From: Pseudomonas asgharzadehiana
GTDB lineage: Bacteria; Pseudomonadota; Gammaproteobacteria; Pseudomonadales; Pseudomonadaceae
Assembly: GCF_019139815.1 (NCBI RefSeq)
Contig: NZ_CP077079.1
Span: forward strand, 4,216,001-4,280,000
DNA: 64,000 bases
Reading direction: 5' to 3'
Part shown: in pieces, positions 8,578 to 18,500 of the stretch
How positions within the stretch are numbered: position 1 is the first letter of the stretch
How the letters are laid out: each line of letters opens with the position of its first letter
Translations under genes and position numbers: made by a program
Notes under the pieces: model-generated
What the model was told of the DNA's origin: nothing
What the model saw: the letters and a program-made list of their open reading frames with translations, nothing else
Databases searched by the model: none

Positions 8578-9085
8578 GGCAGCGAGATGTTTTAAGCAAA
8601 TGTTGATGACTCAAGTCAGCGCAATCGAGGGCAATGCCCGAAAGGCACGACTTGAGCGGGATCACTTGGGCTCTCCCCCGCCGAACCACAGCGGGGGCGA
8701 CCCGGTTACCATTGGCCAGAGAGCCAACAGGTTGCCGCTTCAATCATGCTGAAGTGGTACCACGGCTGAGAATCCTGGCAACTGGTGGCGAACGACGCAT
8801 GCACGCTTGAAGTCGCTAACAGGCAGGCTGCAGCCGTCATATAGACGTATTTTTTATTCTCATCTTCACTCCCCTTCCCATCGTTAATACATTGGCTTGC
8901 GCTTCAAACTCTAATAGTGGGCTTGAGCGAGGATCAATTAGGGCAGGTGTGCTAATGGAGTATCGACATGCCCGGGACAACGCCTATCAACTTCACGCCA
9001 GCCATTTCAGGGGAGTGTCGTGCAGCACATGGGAATCATGCACGCTGCCTTGCCGCAGCAATATGTTCGCTGTGCCCAGCCGTCG
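8578..9085. other. Non-coding stretch inside the island
   Basis: About 500 bases separate the protease gene from the toxin remnant. Short open frames exist on both strands (for example 8892-9098) but have no family resemblance or convincing translation signals. I see no terminator, repeat or RNA gene that I can support. Confidence 0.5.
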
Positions 9086-9339
9086 TCAGCGCAGATAACA
9101 CTTATCGAACCAGAACGGCTCTAGCATCTCGCTCAGGTGTGTCTGCGCCTGTGGATGAGCGGCATTGATCAGATAGTTAGTCGCGTGCGGCAGCAACGCA
9201 GACGGCACTGGCAGGAGCAACTCCACGCCCTCATCCAACCAACGGTTGCCGACCGACTGCGAAGTCGGTTCATTGGCCTGCCAGCCCACCGGCAACGCCG
9301 GCGGTGCGCCCATCAACGCCTCCGGCACCACATCCATGC
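9086..9339 (-). pseudogene. RES-domain toxin, C-terminal remnant
   Basis: The 83-residue open frame matches the second half of RES-domain NAD+-degrading toxins: a GW...PTSQSVGNRWLDEG segment, then LLLPVPSALLPHATNYLIN, then a proline/phenylalanine ending (EPFWFDKCYL). About the first 65 residues, including the conserved Arg, Tyr and Glu needed for catalysis in this family, are missing. The frame is fused, out of phase, to the middle of the antitoxin remnant at about 9337-9340. It should be inactive. Confidence 0.75.
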
Positions 9340-9612
9340 GTCAGACGCACGACCCGCTCTGACTCGGCCTCGCTAAAGCGTGCATTGCTGCTCAACCGGC
9401 GTCGGATGGTGCTCTCCGGCGCCACCAGTGACAGCGATAACTTCAGCTTGCTGGCGACGCGCTTGTAGCTGTGGGTGGAAATGCCCGCAACCACGATACG
9501 CAAGGCATCGGACTCCGATGCGAACTGAATATCCAACAAACGCGAAACGCGCCATTCGCCCGAACACGGACTCGTCAGAGACGTGGGACTGAACTGCCGT
9601 GCTCATAGACAT
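9340..9612 (-). pseudogene. Xre/MbcA-like (DUF2384-type) antitoxin, truncated and frameshifted
   Basis: Starting at 9612 or 9606 the frame reads MSTAVQSHVSDESVFGRMARF, then must shift by one phase to continue with LDIQFASESDALRIVVAGIS, a KRVASKLKL segment and RRLSSNARFSEAESERVVRL. This is the N-terminal helix-turn-helix half of an antitoxin that normally precedes a RES toxin. The C-terminal half, which would cap the toxin, is deleted, and the frame runs directly into the toxin remnant. The order antitoxin then toxin is the usual one. Both a frameshift and a deletion have occurred. Confidence 0.7.
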
Positions 9613-9619
9613 GCCCACC

Positions 9620-9631
9620 ATTTGATCAAAT
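9620..9631. promoter_or_regulatory. Palindrome upstream of the antitoxin remnant
   Basis: ATTTGATCAAAT is a perfect 12-base palindrome ending 7-8 bases before the antitoxin start, with AT-rich promoter-like DNA (TTGACG, TATAAA on the minus strand) beside it. Toxin-antitoxin operons of this type are usually autorepressed through such sites. The role is inferred from position. Confidence 0.4.
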
Positions 9632-9757
9632 TTATACGTCAAATGGCGCCAGGTTTGCAATGACCAGACAAGGTCACGGAGGCGCGAAAACCTCGGGCCC
9701 ACAACAGCCCACGGTGCGGTAGGGGTTTTAGTAGGGTTTTTTTCGCAGACATGAAAA

Positions 9758-9781
9758 AGCCCAACCGGTGAAAATTGGGCT
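9758..9781 (-). terminator. Terminator of tRNA-Pro
   Basis: AGCCCAA (9758-9764) pairs with TTGGGCT (9775-9781); read on the minus strand the stem is followed by a run of T. It lies 16 bases after the tRNA 3' end. The same stem with a different loop is present in the left copy at 6584-6607. Confidence 0.7.
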
Positions 9782-9843
9782 AAGTCATTGAATAATATGG
9801 TCGGGACGGAGTGATTCGAACACTCGACCCCTAGCACCCCATG
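9774..9843. repeat. Right att-like direct repeat
   Basis: A perfect 70-base copy of 6600-6669, covering the 3' half of the intact tRNA-Pro and 24 bases of flanking DNA. With less exact matches it extends to 9750. It marks the right boundary of the island. Confidence 0.88.
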
Positions 9844-9874
9844 CTAGTGCGCTACCGGACTGCGCTACGCCCCG
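9798..9874 (-). tRNA. tRNA-Pro (GGG)
   Basis: A 77-base cloverleaf with encoded CCA: acceptor CGGGGCG pairs with CGTCCCG (one G-T), anticodon stem CTAGC/GCTAG encloses loop ATGGGGT giving anticodon GGG, and the T loop is TTCGAAT. It ends the thrS to merR core block and serves as the integration site of the island to its left. Confidence 0.96.
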
Positions 9875-9964
9875 ACTAGGCGTGTTACTGGGTTTGCTTC
9901 GCAACGAAGCGATCAGGAATATACCGCAAGCTTTTGAAATGTGGAAGTATTTTAAAAGCCTGAA

Positions 9965-10321
9965 TCACTTCTTCAAAACCACCAGCACATCTTCGAGTTC
10001 GGAGATCATCTGGCGAATCAGTTGCTTGTACTGGGTGGTGTCATCTTTGGCTTCATCGCCGGACATACGCTGGCGTGCGCCGCTGATGGTGAAACCCTGG
10101 TCGTACAGCAATGCACGGATCTGTCGGATCATCAGCACATCCTGGCGCTGATAATACCGACGGTTCCCGGTACGTTTGACGGGGTTGAGTTGAGGAAACT
10201 CCTGCTCCCAATAGCGCAGCACGTGCGGCTTTACCGCACATAGCTCGCTGACTTCACCGATGGTGAAGTAGCGTTTGCCTGGGATGACGGGTAGCTCGTC
10301 GTTATGACTTGGTTCCAGCAT
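9965..10321 (-). CDS. MerR-family transcriptional regulator
   Basis: A 118-residue protein with an N-terminal MerR winged helix-turn-helix ([25 protein letters not shown], here split in two: FTIGEVSEL at about residue 19 and VLRYWEQEF at about 34) and a short C-terminal helix for dimerisation. There is no cysteine cluster, so metal sensing is unlikely. The start at 10321 (MLEPSHNDE) is chosen by analogy with Pseudomonas orthologues; an in-frame codon lies at 10330. It overlaps the end of ihfA and belongs to the pheST-ihfA transcript. Its targets are not known to me. Confidence 0.85.
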   Translation of the reverse strand: MLEPSHNDELPVIPGKRYFTIGEVSELCAVKPHVLRYWEQEFPQLNPVKRTGNRRYYQRQDVLMIRQIRALLYDQGFTISGARQRMSGDEAKDDTTQYKQLIRQMISELEDVLVVLKK

Positions 10322-10604
10322 AAGCCTCAACTCGGGCCTTCAACTTCTGCCCTGGACGAAAGGTGACCACACGGCGGGCCGTGATCGGGATTTCTTCTCC
10401 CGTTTTTGGATTGCGGCCAGGCCGCTGGCGTTTGTCCCGCAGGTCAAAATTGCCGAAACCGGACAATTTGACCTGTTCGTTGTCTTCCAGAGCGTGTCTG
10501 ATTTCTTCAAAAAACAGCTCGACCAATTCCTTGGCCTCGCGCTTGTTCAGACCCAACTCTTCGTACAGACGTTCCGCCATCTCAGCTTTCGTCAAAGCCC
10601 CCAT
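10302..10604 (-). CDS. ihfA: Integration host factor subunit alpha
   Basis: A 100-residue HU/IHF-family DNA-bending protein, standard length. The DNA-clasping arm with [10 protein letters not shown] (about residues 63-72) and the N-terminal [20 protein letters not shown] are typical of the alpha subunit. With IHF-beta it bends DNA at promoters, including sigma-54 promoters, and att sites. It starts three bases after pheT and overlaps the MerR-like gene, matching the conserved pheS-pheT-ihfA order of gamma-proteobacteria. Confidence 0.98.
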   Translation of the reverse strand: MGALTKAEMAERLYEELGLNKREAKELVELFFEEIRHALEDNEQVKLSGFGNFDLRDKRQRPGRNPKTGEEIPITARRVVTFRPGQKLKARVEAYAGTKS

Positions 10605-10607
10605 ACG

Positions 10608-12986
10608 TCACTTCCTTAACGTGGCGTTCAACCTTTGTTCGAGCGAGGTGAGGATATTTTGTGTCGTGGTATTCACCTCATCGTCATTAAGAGTGCGCGA
10701 TGGATGCTGCCAGGTCAAGCCAACTGCGAGGCTTTTTCTATGCGGATCAATGCCTTTACCCTGATAGACGTCAAATAGCCTGAGGTCTGTCAGCCATTCC
10801 CCTGCATTTTCACGGATTACATCCAGAACGGCAGTTGCGGCGACTTCGCTGTCGGCGATCAGGGCCAGGTCGCGACGCACTTCAGGGAAGCGCGACAACT
10901 CGCTGAATTTCGGCATCTTGCCCGACGCCACTTCAGCCAATACCAGTTCGAAAACGAAGACCGGGCGATCAAGACCAAGGGTTTTCGACAATTCAGGATG
11001 GATCGCACCCACGAAGCCCACCAGGCGACCTTCACGTTCTATACGTGCAGTCTGGCCCGGATGCAGTGCGGGGTGGCTACCCCGAATAAAGGTGAAGGCA
11101 TCCAATGCGCCGGCGAAGCCCAGCACCGCTTCAACGTCAGCCTTGACGTCAAAGAAGTCCACAGCGTCGCGGCCCTGTGCCCAGCCTTCCGGCAGACGGC
11201 TGCCACACACCACGCCAGCCAGCATCGGCTCTTGCTTCAGGCCGTCCAACTGACCGACGAAACGCAGGCCGCTTTCGAACATGCGTACACGATCTTGCTG
11301 ACGGTTCAGGTTATGGGACAGCGCCTTCACCAGGCCCGGCCACAGCGACGAACGCATGGCGGCCATGTCGTTGGAGATCGGGTTGGCCAGCAGCAGTGGC
11401 TCGACGCCTGGGCTGAACAGTTCGAACTGCTTAGGATCGATGAAGCTGTAGGTCACCGCTTCCTGGTAACCACGAGCCACCAACAGGCGACGCAACTCAG
11501 GCAAATGCGCACGCGCCTCGGCCTTGGGTTGCGGTGCCAGGCGCGCTTGCGGATAACGAACCGGCAGGCGGTTGTAGCCGTACAAACGGGCCAGCTCTTC
11601 GATCAAATCGACTTCCAGGCTGATATCGAAGCGATGGCTTGGCACTTCGACCTGCCACTGCCCTTCCCCGCCCGCAGAAATGCCAAGGCCGAGGGCCGAC
11701 AACAATTGCTCGATTTCGGCCGGCTCAATCACCAGACCCAGCATTTGCTCAACGCTCTTGGCGCGCAAAGTGATCGGTGCTACAGACGGCAGGTACTGTT
11801 CGCTGACGGTTTCGGTGATCGGGCCAGCTTCGCCACCGGTGATTTCCAGCAGCAGACCAGTGGCGCGCTCCATGGCTTCACGGGCCAGCTTCCAGTCCAC
11901 GCCACGCTCGTAGCGGTGCGATGCATCGGTGTGCAGGCCATAGGAACGGGCCTTGCCAGCGATGGCGATCTGGTCGAAAAATGCGCTTTCAAGGAACACG
12001 TCACGGGTGGTTGCGGACACACCGCTGTGCTCGCCACCCATCACGCCGGCAATCGCCAAGGCACGGGAGTGGTCGGCGATGACCAAGGTGTCAGCACGCA
12101 GGCTGACTTCCTGACCGTCAAGCAGCACCAGCTTCTCGCCTTCTTCGGCCATGCGTACGCGGATGCCACCGTTGATTTCGGCAAGATCGAACGCATGCAG
12201 CGGTTGGCCCAGCTCCAACATGACGTAGTTGGTGATATCTACGGCAGCATCGATGCTGCGCACGTCCGCGCGACGCAGACGCTCGACCATCCACAGCGGA
12301 GTTGGCTTGGACAAATCAACGTTACGGATCACACGCCCCAGATAACGTGGGCAGGCGTTTGGTGCCAGCACTTCAATCGGACGCACTTCGTCGTGCACAG
12401 CAGCTACGCTGGCAACCACCGGACGGGTCACCGGAGCGTTGTACAGCGCGCCCACTTCACGGGCAAGGCCAGCCAGCGACAAGCAATCGCCGCGGTTAGG
12501 GGTCAGGTCGACCTCGATGCTGGCATCTTCCAGTTCCAGGTAAACGCGGATGTCCTGGCCCACCGGCGCGTCGCCCGGCAGTTCCATCAGGCCATCATTC
12601 CCTTCGCCTACCTGCAACTCCGCTTGGGAGCACAGCATGCCGTTGGATTCGACGCCACGCAGCTTAGCCTTCTTGATCTTGAAGTCGCCCGGCAGTTCAG
12701 CACCGATCATGGCAAACGGAATCTTCAGGCCCGGGCGCACGTTGGGCGCTCCGCACACGACCTGGAAGGTTTGCGCGCCATTGCTGACCTGGCATACGCG
12801 CAATTTATCGGCGTCCGGGTGCTGCTCGGTGCTCAGCACTTCGCCCACGACCACGCCACTGAAAACACCGGCGGCCGGTGTAACACTATCGACCTCAAGG
12901 CCGGCCATCGACAGACGCGCAACCAGCGCGTCGCGATCCACCTGCGGGCTTACCCAGCCGCGCAGCCATTGTTCACTGAATTTCAT
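10608..12986 (-). CDS. pheT: Phenylalanyl-tRNA synthetase beta subunit
   Basis: A 792-residue subunit of the (alpha-beta)2 enzyme that charges tRNA-Phe. It has the N-terminal tRNA-binding OB fold (about residues 40-150, with VCGAPNVRPGLKIPFA), the B3/B4 editing domain (about 200-400), B5 and the C-terminal ferredoxin-fold anticodon-binding domain (about 700-792). The start is preceded by a GGAGAGCAGG ribosome binding site. It lies 26 bases downstream of pheS. A 672-residue open frame on the opposite strand is a shadow caused by high GC. Confidence 0.98.
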   Translation of the reverse strand: MKFSEQWLRGWVSPQVDRDALVARLSMAGLEVDSVTPAAGVFSGVVVGEVLSTEQHPDADKLRVCQVSNGAQTFQVVCGAPNVRPGLKIPFAMIGAELPGDFKIKKAKLRGVESNGMLCSQAELQVGEGNDGLMELPGDAPVGQDIRVYLELEDASIEVDLTPNRGDCLSLAGLAREVGALYNAPVTRPVVASVAAVHDEVRPIEVLAPNACPRYLGRVIRNVDLSKPTPLWMVERLRRADVRSIDAAVDITNYVMLELGQPLHAFDLAEINGGIRVRMAEEGEKLVLLDGQEVSLRADTLVIADHSRALAIAGVMGGEHSGVSATTRDVFLESAFFDQIAIAGKARSYGLHTDASHRYERGVDWKLAREAMERATGLLLEITGGEAGPITETVSEQYLPSVAPITLRAKSVEQMLGLVIEPAEIEQLLSALGLGISAGGEGQWQVEVPSHRFDISLEVDLIEELARLYGYNRLPVRYPQARLAPQPKAEARAHLPELRRLLVARGYQEAVTYSFIDPKQFELFSPGVEPLLLANPISNDMAAMRSSLWPGLVKALSHNLNRQQDRVRMFESGLRFVGQLDGLKQEPMLAGVVCGSRLPEGWAQGRDAVDFFDVKADVEAVLGFAGALDAFTFIRGSHPALHPGQTARIEREGRLVGFVGAIHPELSKTLGLDRPVFVFELVLAEVASGKMPKFSELSRFPEVRRDLALIADSEVAATAVLDVIRENAGEWLTDLRLFDVYQGKGIDPHRKSLAVGLTWQHPSRTLNDDEVNTTTQNILTSLEQRLNATLRK

Positions 12987-13012
12987 CCTGCTCTCCTAAA
13001 GATTCGTTACGA

Positions 13013-14083
<1,071 letters not shown>

Positions 14084-14094
14084 ATGACGTTTAC

Positions 14095-14124
14095 CACCTT
14101 GGGGTACAGGAGTAACCCAAGGTG
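14095..14124 (-). terminator. Second hairpin downstream of rplT
   Basis: CACCTTGGG (14095-14103) and CCCAAGGTG (14116-14124) form a perfect nine-base stem 14 bases after the rplT stop. There is no T-run, so it may stabilise the mRNA 3' end or act with the stronger hairpin just downstream rather than terminate by itself. Confidence 0.5.
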
Positions 14125-14138
14125 ACTGTCGGGGGTAC

Positions 14139-14495
14139 TTAAGCCAAGGAGGCTTTAGCTTTCTCGACAATCGCAGCAAACACCGCTTTTTCGTTCACGG
14201 CCAGTTCAGCCAGAACCTTACGGTCGATTTCGATGGACGCTTTTTTCAGGCCAGCGATGAAACGGCTGTAGGACAGACCGTTAACACGTGCACCAGCGTT
14301 GATACGAGCGATCCACAGAGCGCGGAACTGACGTTTTTTCTGACGACGGTCACGGTAGGCGTATTGGCCAGCCTTGATTACCGCTTGCTTGGCAACACGG
14401 AATACGCGTGAACGCGCGCCGTAGTAGCCTTTAGCAAGTTTCAGAATTTTTTTGTGACGCTTACGGGCAATGACGCCACGCTTTACACGAGCCAT
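14139..14495 (-). CDS. rplT: 50S ribosomal protein L20
   Basis: A 118-residue, strongly basic protein of standard length that starts [19 protein letters not shown], the conserved 23S rRNA-binding N-terminus. In many bacteria L20 represses translation of its own infC-rpmI-rplT mRNA. It follows rpmI by 30 bases and is the last ribosomal gene before the hairpins ahead of pheS. Confidence 0.98.
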   Translation of the reverse strand: MARVKRGVIARKRHKKILKLAKGYYGARSRVFRVAKQAVIKAGQYAYRDRRQKKRQFRALWIARINAGARVNGLSYSRFIAGLKKASIEIDRKVLAELAVNEKAVFAAIVEKAKASLA

Positions 14496-14525
14496 GAGTT
14501 ACTTCCTCTATTCTTGATCCAAAAA

Positions 14526-14720
14526 TTAACGAAGGCGCAGCATGCGCTCGACTTTTGCCACGTCAGACGGATGCAGCAAGCTGCTACCGCGCAGTTGACG
14601 CTTACGCTTGGTCGACATTTTGGTCAGGATGTGGCTCTTGAAAGCGTGCTTGTGCTTGATACCGTTAGCAGTTTTCAGAAACCGCTTAGCAGCACCACTT
14701 TTAGTCTTCATCTTTGGCAT
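14526..14720 (-). CDS. rpmI: 50S ribosomal protein L35
   Basis: A 64-residue basic protein starting [20 protein letters not shown] with the conserved [16 protein letters not shown] segment in the middle. Length and order (infC-rpmI-rplT) are standard. The 60-base gap to infC is where the L20-binding translational operator lies in enteric bacteria; I cannot identify the structure here. Confidence 0.98.
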   Translation of the reverse strand: MPKMKTKSGAAKRFLKTANGIKHKHAFKSHILTKMSTKRKRQLRGSSLLHPSDVAKVERMLRLR

Positions 14721-14780
14721 GTTCGGATACTCCGCATTCAGTTGATAAACATAATCAGAAGGCCTGCCGTGCCCTGTTGA

Positions 14781-15332
14781 TTACTTCTTCTTTTTCGGGG
14801 CGATGACCATGATCAGTTGGCGTCCTTCCATCTTAGGATGCTGTTCGACCGAACCGTACTCGAGCAGGTCAGCTTCAACCCGCTTGAGGAGTTCCATCCC
14901 CAGCTCCTGGTGGGCCATCTCACGGCCGCGGAATCGCAAGGATACCTTGGCCCTGTCCCCATCACTCAGGAAACGTACCAGGTTGCGCAGTTTTACCTGG
15001 TAATCCCCTTCCTCCGTCCCTGGACGAAACTTGATTTCTTTTACTTGAATCTGCTTCTGGTTCTTCTTCGCCGCAGCAATCTGCTTCTTCTTTTCGAAGA
15101 TCGACTTGCCGTAGTCCATCACCCGGCAAACAGGCGGGACTGCGTCGGCGGAGATTTCCACCAGGTCCAATTTGGACTCTTCAGCGATACGAAGCGCTTC
15201 ATCAATCGAGACGATGCCAATCTGCTCGCCGTCAGCGCCAATTAACCGAACCTCGCGTGCCGAGATATTCTCGTTGATCGGGGCTTTCGGTGCAGCTCGT
15301 TTATCTTGTCTCATTTCACGCTTAATAATAAT
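14781..15332 (-). CDS. infC: Translation initiation factor IF-3, with ATT start
   Basis: A 183-residue factor that binds the 30S subunit, discriminates start codons and blocks 50S joining. The N-domain (about residues 14-85) and C-domain (about 95-183, with [18 protein letters not shown] and FRGREMAHQ) are both full length. The first ATG, at 15314, is preceded in frame by three consecutive ATT codons (15324-15332). A GGAG box (15335-15338) is two, five and eight bases from them but 20 bases from the ATG, so an ATT start is preferred; this is the classic arrangement by which IF-3 limits its own synthesis. Which ATT is used is uncertain (181-183 residues). The first ATT shares one base with the thrS stop codon. 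Confidence 0.95.
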   Translation of the reverse strand: MIIKREMRQDKRAAPKAPINENISAREVRLIGADGEQIGIVSIDEALRIAEESKLDLVEISADAVPPVCRVMDYGKSIFEKKKQIAAAKKNQKQIQVKEIKFRPGTEEGDYQVKLRNLVRFLSDGDRAKVSLRFRGREMAHQELGMELLKRVEADLLEYGSVEQHPKMEGRQLIMVIAPKKKK

Positions 15333-17254
15333 TACTCCGAATCTGGGCGACCACGCCGGGAAACCGCTTGCGCGAGGAACTCAGCGAACTGGGCGACGGG
15401 CATCGAGCCCAGGTCAGCACCTTCACGAGTACGCACAGCGACAGTCTGCATCTCGACTTCCCGATCTCCGATAACCAAAAGATAGGGAACCTTGAGCAAA
15501 GTATGCTCGCGGATTTTAAAGCCGATCTTTTCATTTCTCAAGTCGGACTTGGCACGAAATCCGCTTTCGTTGAGAGTTTTTTCAACCTCAGCGGCAAAAT
15601 CTGCCTGTTTATCAGTGATATTCATGATCACTGCCTGGGTCGGAGCCAGCCACGCAGGGAATGCACCCTCGTAGTGCTCGATCAGGATACCGACGAACCG
15701 TTCGAACGAGCCAAGGATCGCCCGGTGCAGCATAACCGGGTGTTTACGGCTGTTGTCTTCGGAGACATATTCGGCTCCCAGACGGATCGGCAGGTTAAAA
15801 TCGAGCTGCAGGGTACCACACTGCCAGACGCGGCCAAGGCAATCTTTCAGCGAGAACTCGATCTTGGGACCATAGAAGGCGCCCTCGCCCGGCTGTAGGT
15901 CGTACGCAAGCCCCGCGCTGTCCAGCGCAGCGGCCAAGGCCGCCTCGGCGCGATCCCACAGCTCGTCGGAGCCGACGCGTTTTTCCGGACGAGTGGACAG
16001 TTTCATTTCGACTTCGGTAAAACCGAAATCGCGATAAACGTCCATGGTCAGCTTGATGAACGCGGCGGACTCGGCCTGCATCTGCTCTTCGGTGCAGAAG
16101 ATATGCGCATCGTCCTGGGTGAAGCCGCGCACGCGCATGATGCCGTGCAGCGCACCGGATGGCTCATTACGGTGGCAAGCACCGAACTCGGCAAGGCGCA
16201 TCGGCAACTCGCGGTAGCTCTTCAGGCCTTGATTGAACACCTGCACGTGGCAAGGGCAGTTCATCGGCTTGATGGCGTAATCGCGGTTTTCCGACTGGGT
16301 GGTGAACATGTTGTCGGCGTAGTTGGCCCAATGCCCGGATTTCTCCCACAGGCTGCGGTCAACGACCTGTGGAGTCTTGATCTCCAGGTAGCCATTTTCG
16401 CGCTGTACCTTGCGCATGTACTGCTCAAGCACTTGGTAAAGAGTCCAGCCGTTGGGGTGCCAAAACACCATGCCCGGCGCTTCTTCCTGGAGGTGGAACA
16501 GGTTCAGGCGCTTGCCGATCTTGCGGTGGTCGCGTTTTTCGGCTTCTTCAATGCGCTGGATGTAGGCGGCCAGCTGTTTCTTGTCAGCCCAGGCGGTGCC
16601 GTAGATACGTTGCAATTGCTCGTTCTTCGCGTCGCCGCGCCAGTAGGCACCGGACAGCTTGGTCAGCTTGAACGACTTGAGGAAGCGCGTATTCGGCACA
16701 TGCGGGCCACGGCACATGTCGACATATTCTTCGTGGTAGTACAGACCCATGGCCTGCTCATCCGGCATGTCTTCCACCAGACGCAGCTTGTAGTCCTCGC
16801 CACGGGCGGTGAACACGTCGATCACTTCGGCGCGCGGGGTGACTTTCTTGATGACGTCGTAATCTTTTTCGATCAGCGCATGCATGCGCTGCTCGATGGC
16901 GGCCAGGTCGTCCGGCGTAAAAGGACGCTCGTAGGCGATGTCGTAATAGAAGCCATCTTCAATAACCGGGCCGATCACCATCTTCGCGGTCGGGTACAAC
17001 TGCTTGACCGCATGGCCAATCAGGTGCGCGCAAGAGTGGCGAATGATCTCCAGCCCCTCTTGATCCTTGGGCGTGATGATTTGCAGGCTGGCGTCGGCGG
17101 TGATCAGGTCACTGGCATCGACCAGCTTGCCGTCGACCTTGCCGGCCACGGTGGCCTTGGCCAGGCCGGCACCAATGGATGCGGCGACCTCGGCTACGGA
17201 AACCGCATGATCGAATGAACGTTGACTGCCATCGGGAAGAGTAATAGTTGGCAT
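15332..17254 (-). CDS. thrS: Threonyl-tRNA synthetase
   Basis: A 640-residue enzyme, standard length, with N-terminal TGS domain (about residues 1-61), editing/SAD domain (about 62-240, with [16 protein letters not shown] holding the zinc or editing histidines), the class II core (about 245-530, with [20 protein letters not shown]) and the anticodon-binding domain (about 535-640). The start at 17254 (MPTITLPDG) follows a perfect AGGAGG box; an upstream in-frame codon at 17287 has none. It is the first gene of the conserved thrS-infC-rpmI-rplT block. Confidence 0.98.
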   Translation of the reverse strand: MPTITLPDGSQRSFDHAVSVAEVAASIGAGLAKATVAGKVDGKLVDASDLITADASLQIITPKDQEGLEIIRHSCAHLIGHAVKQLYPTAKMVIGPVIEDGFYYDIAYERPFTPDDLAAIEQRMHALIEKDYDVIKKVTPRAEVIDVFTARGEDYKLRLVEDMPDEQAMGLYYHEEYVDMCRGPHVPNTRFLKSFKLTKLSGAYWRGDAKNEQLQRIYGTAWADKKQLAAYIQRIEEAEKRDHRKIGKRLNLFHLQEEAPGMVFWHPNGWTLYQVLEQYMRKVQRENGYLEIKTPQVVDRSLWEKSGHWANYADNMFTTQSENRDYAIKPMNCPCHVQVFNQGLKSYRELPMRLAEFGACHRNEPSGALHGIMRVRGFTQDDAHIFCTEEQMQAESAAFIKLTMDVYRDFGFTEVEMKLSTRPEKRVGSDELWDRAEAALAAALDSAGLAYDLQPGEGAFYGPKIEFSLKDCLGRVWQCGTLQLDFNLPIRLGAEYVSEDNSRKHPVMLHRAILGSFERFVGILIEHYEGAFPAWLAPTQAVIMNITDKQADFAAEVEKTLNESGFRAKSDLRNEKIGFKIREHTLLKVPYLLVIGDREVEMQTVAVRTREGADLGSMPVAQFAEFLAQAVSRRGRPDSE

Positions 17255-17610
17255 GGCGCCTCCTCTCCTAGTGGTGACCCCTACCAAAGGTCACGTGGGT
17301 TGGGATGAGCCAGTACAAGATCCAATACCAGGCCGTTCAAGGATGAACGCCTGCCTTACAGCGGCAGGAGCCTTTCGGCCAACCGATAATCGAACCAGAG
17401 TGACTGGAGTGAGCTAAAAAAGAACATGGCAAGGCGGCAAATGGCGCGCCCGTAAGAGCCAGGGCGACGATGCTAGCACAGATGGACGGTCATCGCGCCG
17501 GCCCGCCTTCGGGTAAAGACAAAATAGCGGCAAAAATGAACTTGGGCTGTACGCAAGGCCTCAAACCCACTGAGAATCGCCGTTCGTCCTCGACCCAAAG
17601 GAGCATCCTC
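17255..17610. other. Divergent promoter region and thrS leader
   Basis: This 356-base gap holds the presumed thrS leader, read leftwards, and the promoter of the small gene to the right. I see small hairpins on the thrS side: GTGACC/GGTCAC at about 17275-17295 and CCTGCC/GGCAGG at about 17350-17367. These might be part of thrS autoregulation, which in enteric bacteria uses tRNA-like leader structures, but I cannot support a match. Confidence 0.35.
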
Positions 17611-17925
17611 ATGATGCGTTTTACCTCTACCCTCGCTCTAGCCGCTTCCCTGACCCTCCTTTCCCTCGGCGCACAAGCTGCGGCCCCGTCGAACTGGCCT
17701 GCCGGTGCCCGCGACAGCTTCGTCAGCGATTGCAGTGCCGCCGCCAGCCAGAACGTGGACGTCAAAACCGCCAAAGCCCATTGCGAATGCGGCGCCGACA
17801 AGATCAACGCGGAATTGAGCACTGCCGAAATCAAGGAACTCATGACCAACCAGAACGCCAGCCCGCAGCTCAAAAACAAAGCAGTCGCGGCTATTTCGTC
17901 CTGCAAAGTGGTGAAGAAAAAGTAA
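17611..17925 (+). CDS. Small periplasmic protein of unknown function
   Basis: A 104-residue protein with a clear signal peptide (MMRFTSTLALAASLTLLSLG, cleavage probably after AQA or AQAAA). The mature part is about 80 residues, largely helical and lysine/alanine-rich, with four cysteines that could form two disulphides (FVSDCS, HCEC, SSCK). I do not recognise the family. The start at 17611 is chosen because AAGGAG lies seven bases upstream; the longer frame from 17470 has no support. A second ATG follows immediately at 17614. Confidence 0.75.
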   Translation: MMRFTSTLALAASLTLLSLGAQAAAPSNWPAGARDSFVSDCSAAASQNVDVKTAKAHCECGADKINAELSTAEIKELMTNQNASPQLKNKAVAAISSCKVVKKK

Positions 17926-18035
17926 CAACGCCCCATGACCAGCGGGATTTTGCGCAGTAAAAACAGCCAAAAAACTGCTATTTCTCACAAATTACGCAGC
18001 TTTTACGGCTTTTTTTACCAACTGATATTTCGTGC

Positions 18036-18060
18036 GAAAGCCCCGTAGATCGGGGCTTTC
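18036..18060. terminator. Terminator after the small periplasmic protein gene
   Basis: GAAAGCCCCG and CGGGGCTTTC form a perfect ten-base stem with a TAGAT loop. T-rich sequence follows the plus-strand stem only partly, but the stem is typical of intrinsic terminators in this genome. Confidence 0.65.
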
Positions 18061-18214
18061 AGCCAACAAAGATGCCAAACGCAACGCTATTGATTAGCAA
18101 ACAGTGCCTTGGGGGGGCTCCCAAGCCGAACATTTCGACTATGATAGCCCGGTGTGCCCAGTTGGCCTGAGCAGCACAGCACTACTGAAAATATATGTTT
18201 CTTGGAGATACACC

Positions 18215-18427
18215 ATGTCTAATCGCCAAACCGGCACCGTTAAATGGTTCAACGATGAAAAAGGCTTCGGCTTCATCACTCCTCAAGGTGGCGGTGACGA
18301 CCTGTTCGTACACTTCAAAGCTATCGAAAGCGACGGTTTCAAAAGCCTGAAAGAAGGCCAAACCGTTTCCTTCGTGGCTGAGAAAGGCCAAAAGGGTATG
18401 CAAGCTGCACAGGTTCGCCCAGAGTAA
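18215..18427 (+). CDS. Cold-shock domain protein (CspA family)
   Basis: A 70-residue single cold-shock domain with both RNA-binding motifs, KGFGFI (RNP1) and DLFVHF (RNP2). Such proteins act as RNA chaperones. The start at 18215 follows TTGGAGA and matches the family N-terminus [20 protein letters not shown]. The region upstream is long for such a short gene and may contain a structured cold-responsive leader, which is common in this family. A strong terminator follows directly. Confidence 0.96.
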   Translation: MSNRQTGTVKWFNDEKGFGFITPQGGGDDLFVHFKAIESDGFKSLKEGQTVSFVAEKGQKGMQAAQVRPE

Positions 18428-18441
18428 TTTCTGCGCTGATC

Positions 18442-18473
18442 AAAAAAACCCCGTCCATGTGACGGGGTTTTTT
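18442..18473 (+). terminator. Intrinsic terminator of the cold-shock gene
   Basis: AACCCCGTC and GACGGGGTT form a nine-base stem with a five-base loop, flanked by A-run and T-run, so it can work in both directions. Confidence 0.9.
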
Positions 18474-18500
18474 ATGGGTGCAACAAAAGCCCGAGCTCGA

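Larger units (their letters stand above)
6576..9843. mobile_element. Remnant genomic island inserted in tRNA-Pro(GGG)
   Basis: Two direct repeats made of the 3' half of tRNA-Pro and its downstream DNA bound about 3.2 kb. The intact tRNA lies at the right end (9798-9874), the displaced 3' fragment at the left. This is the signature left by site-specific integration. The interval holds a secreted trypsin-like protein gene, a broken Xre/RES toxin-antitoxin locus and about 500 bases without a recognisable gene. No integrase or excisionase is seen, so the element looks immobile and eroded, perhaps after internal deletion. Confidence 0.75.
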
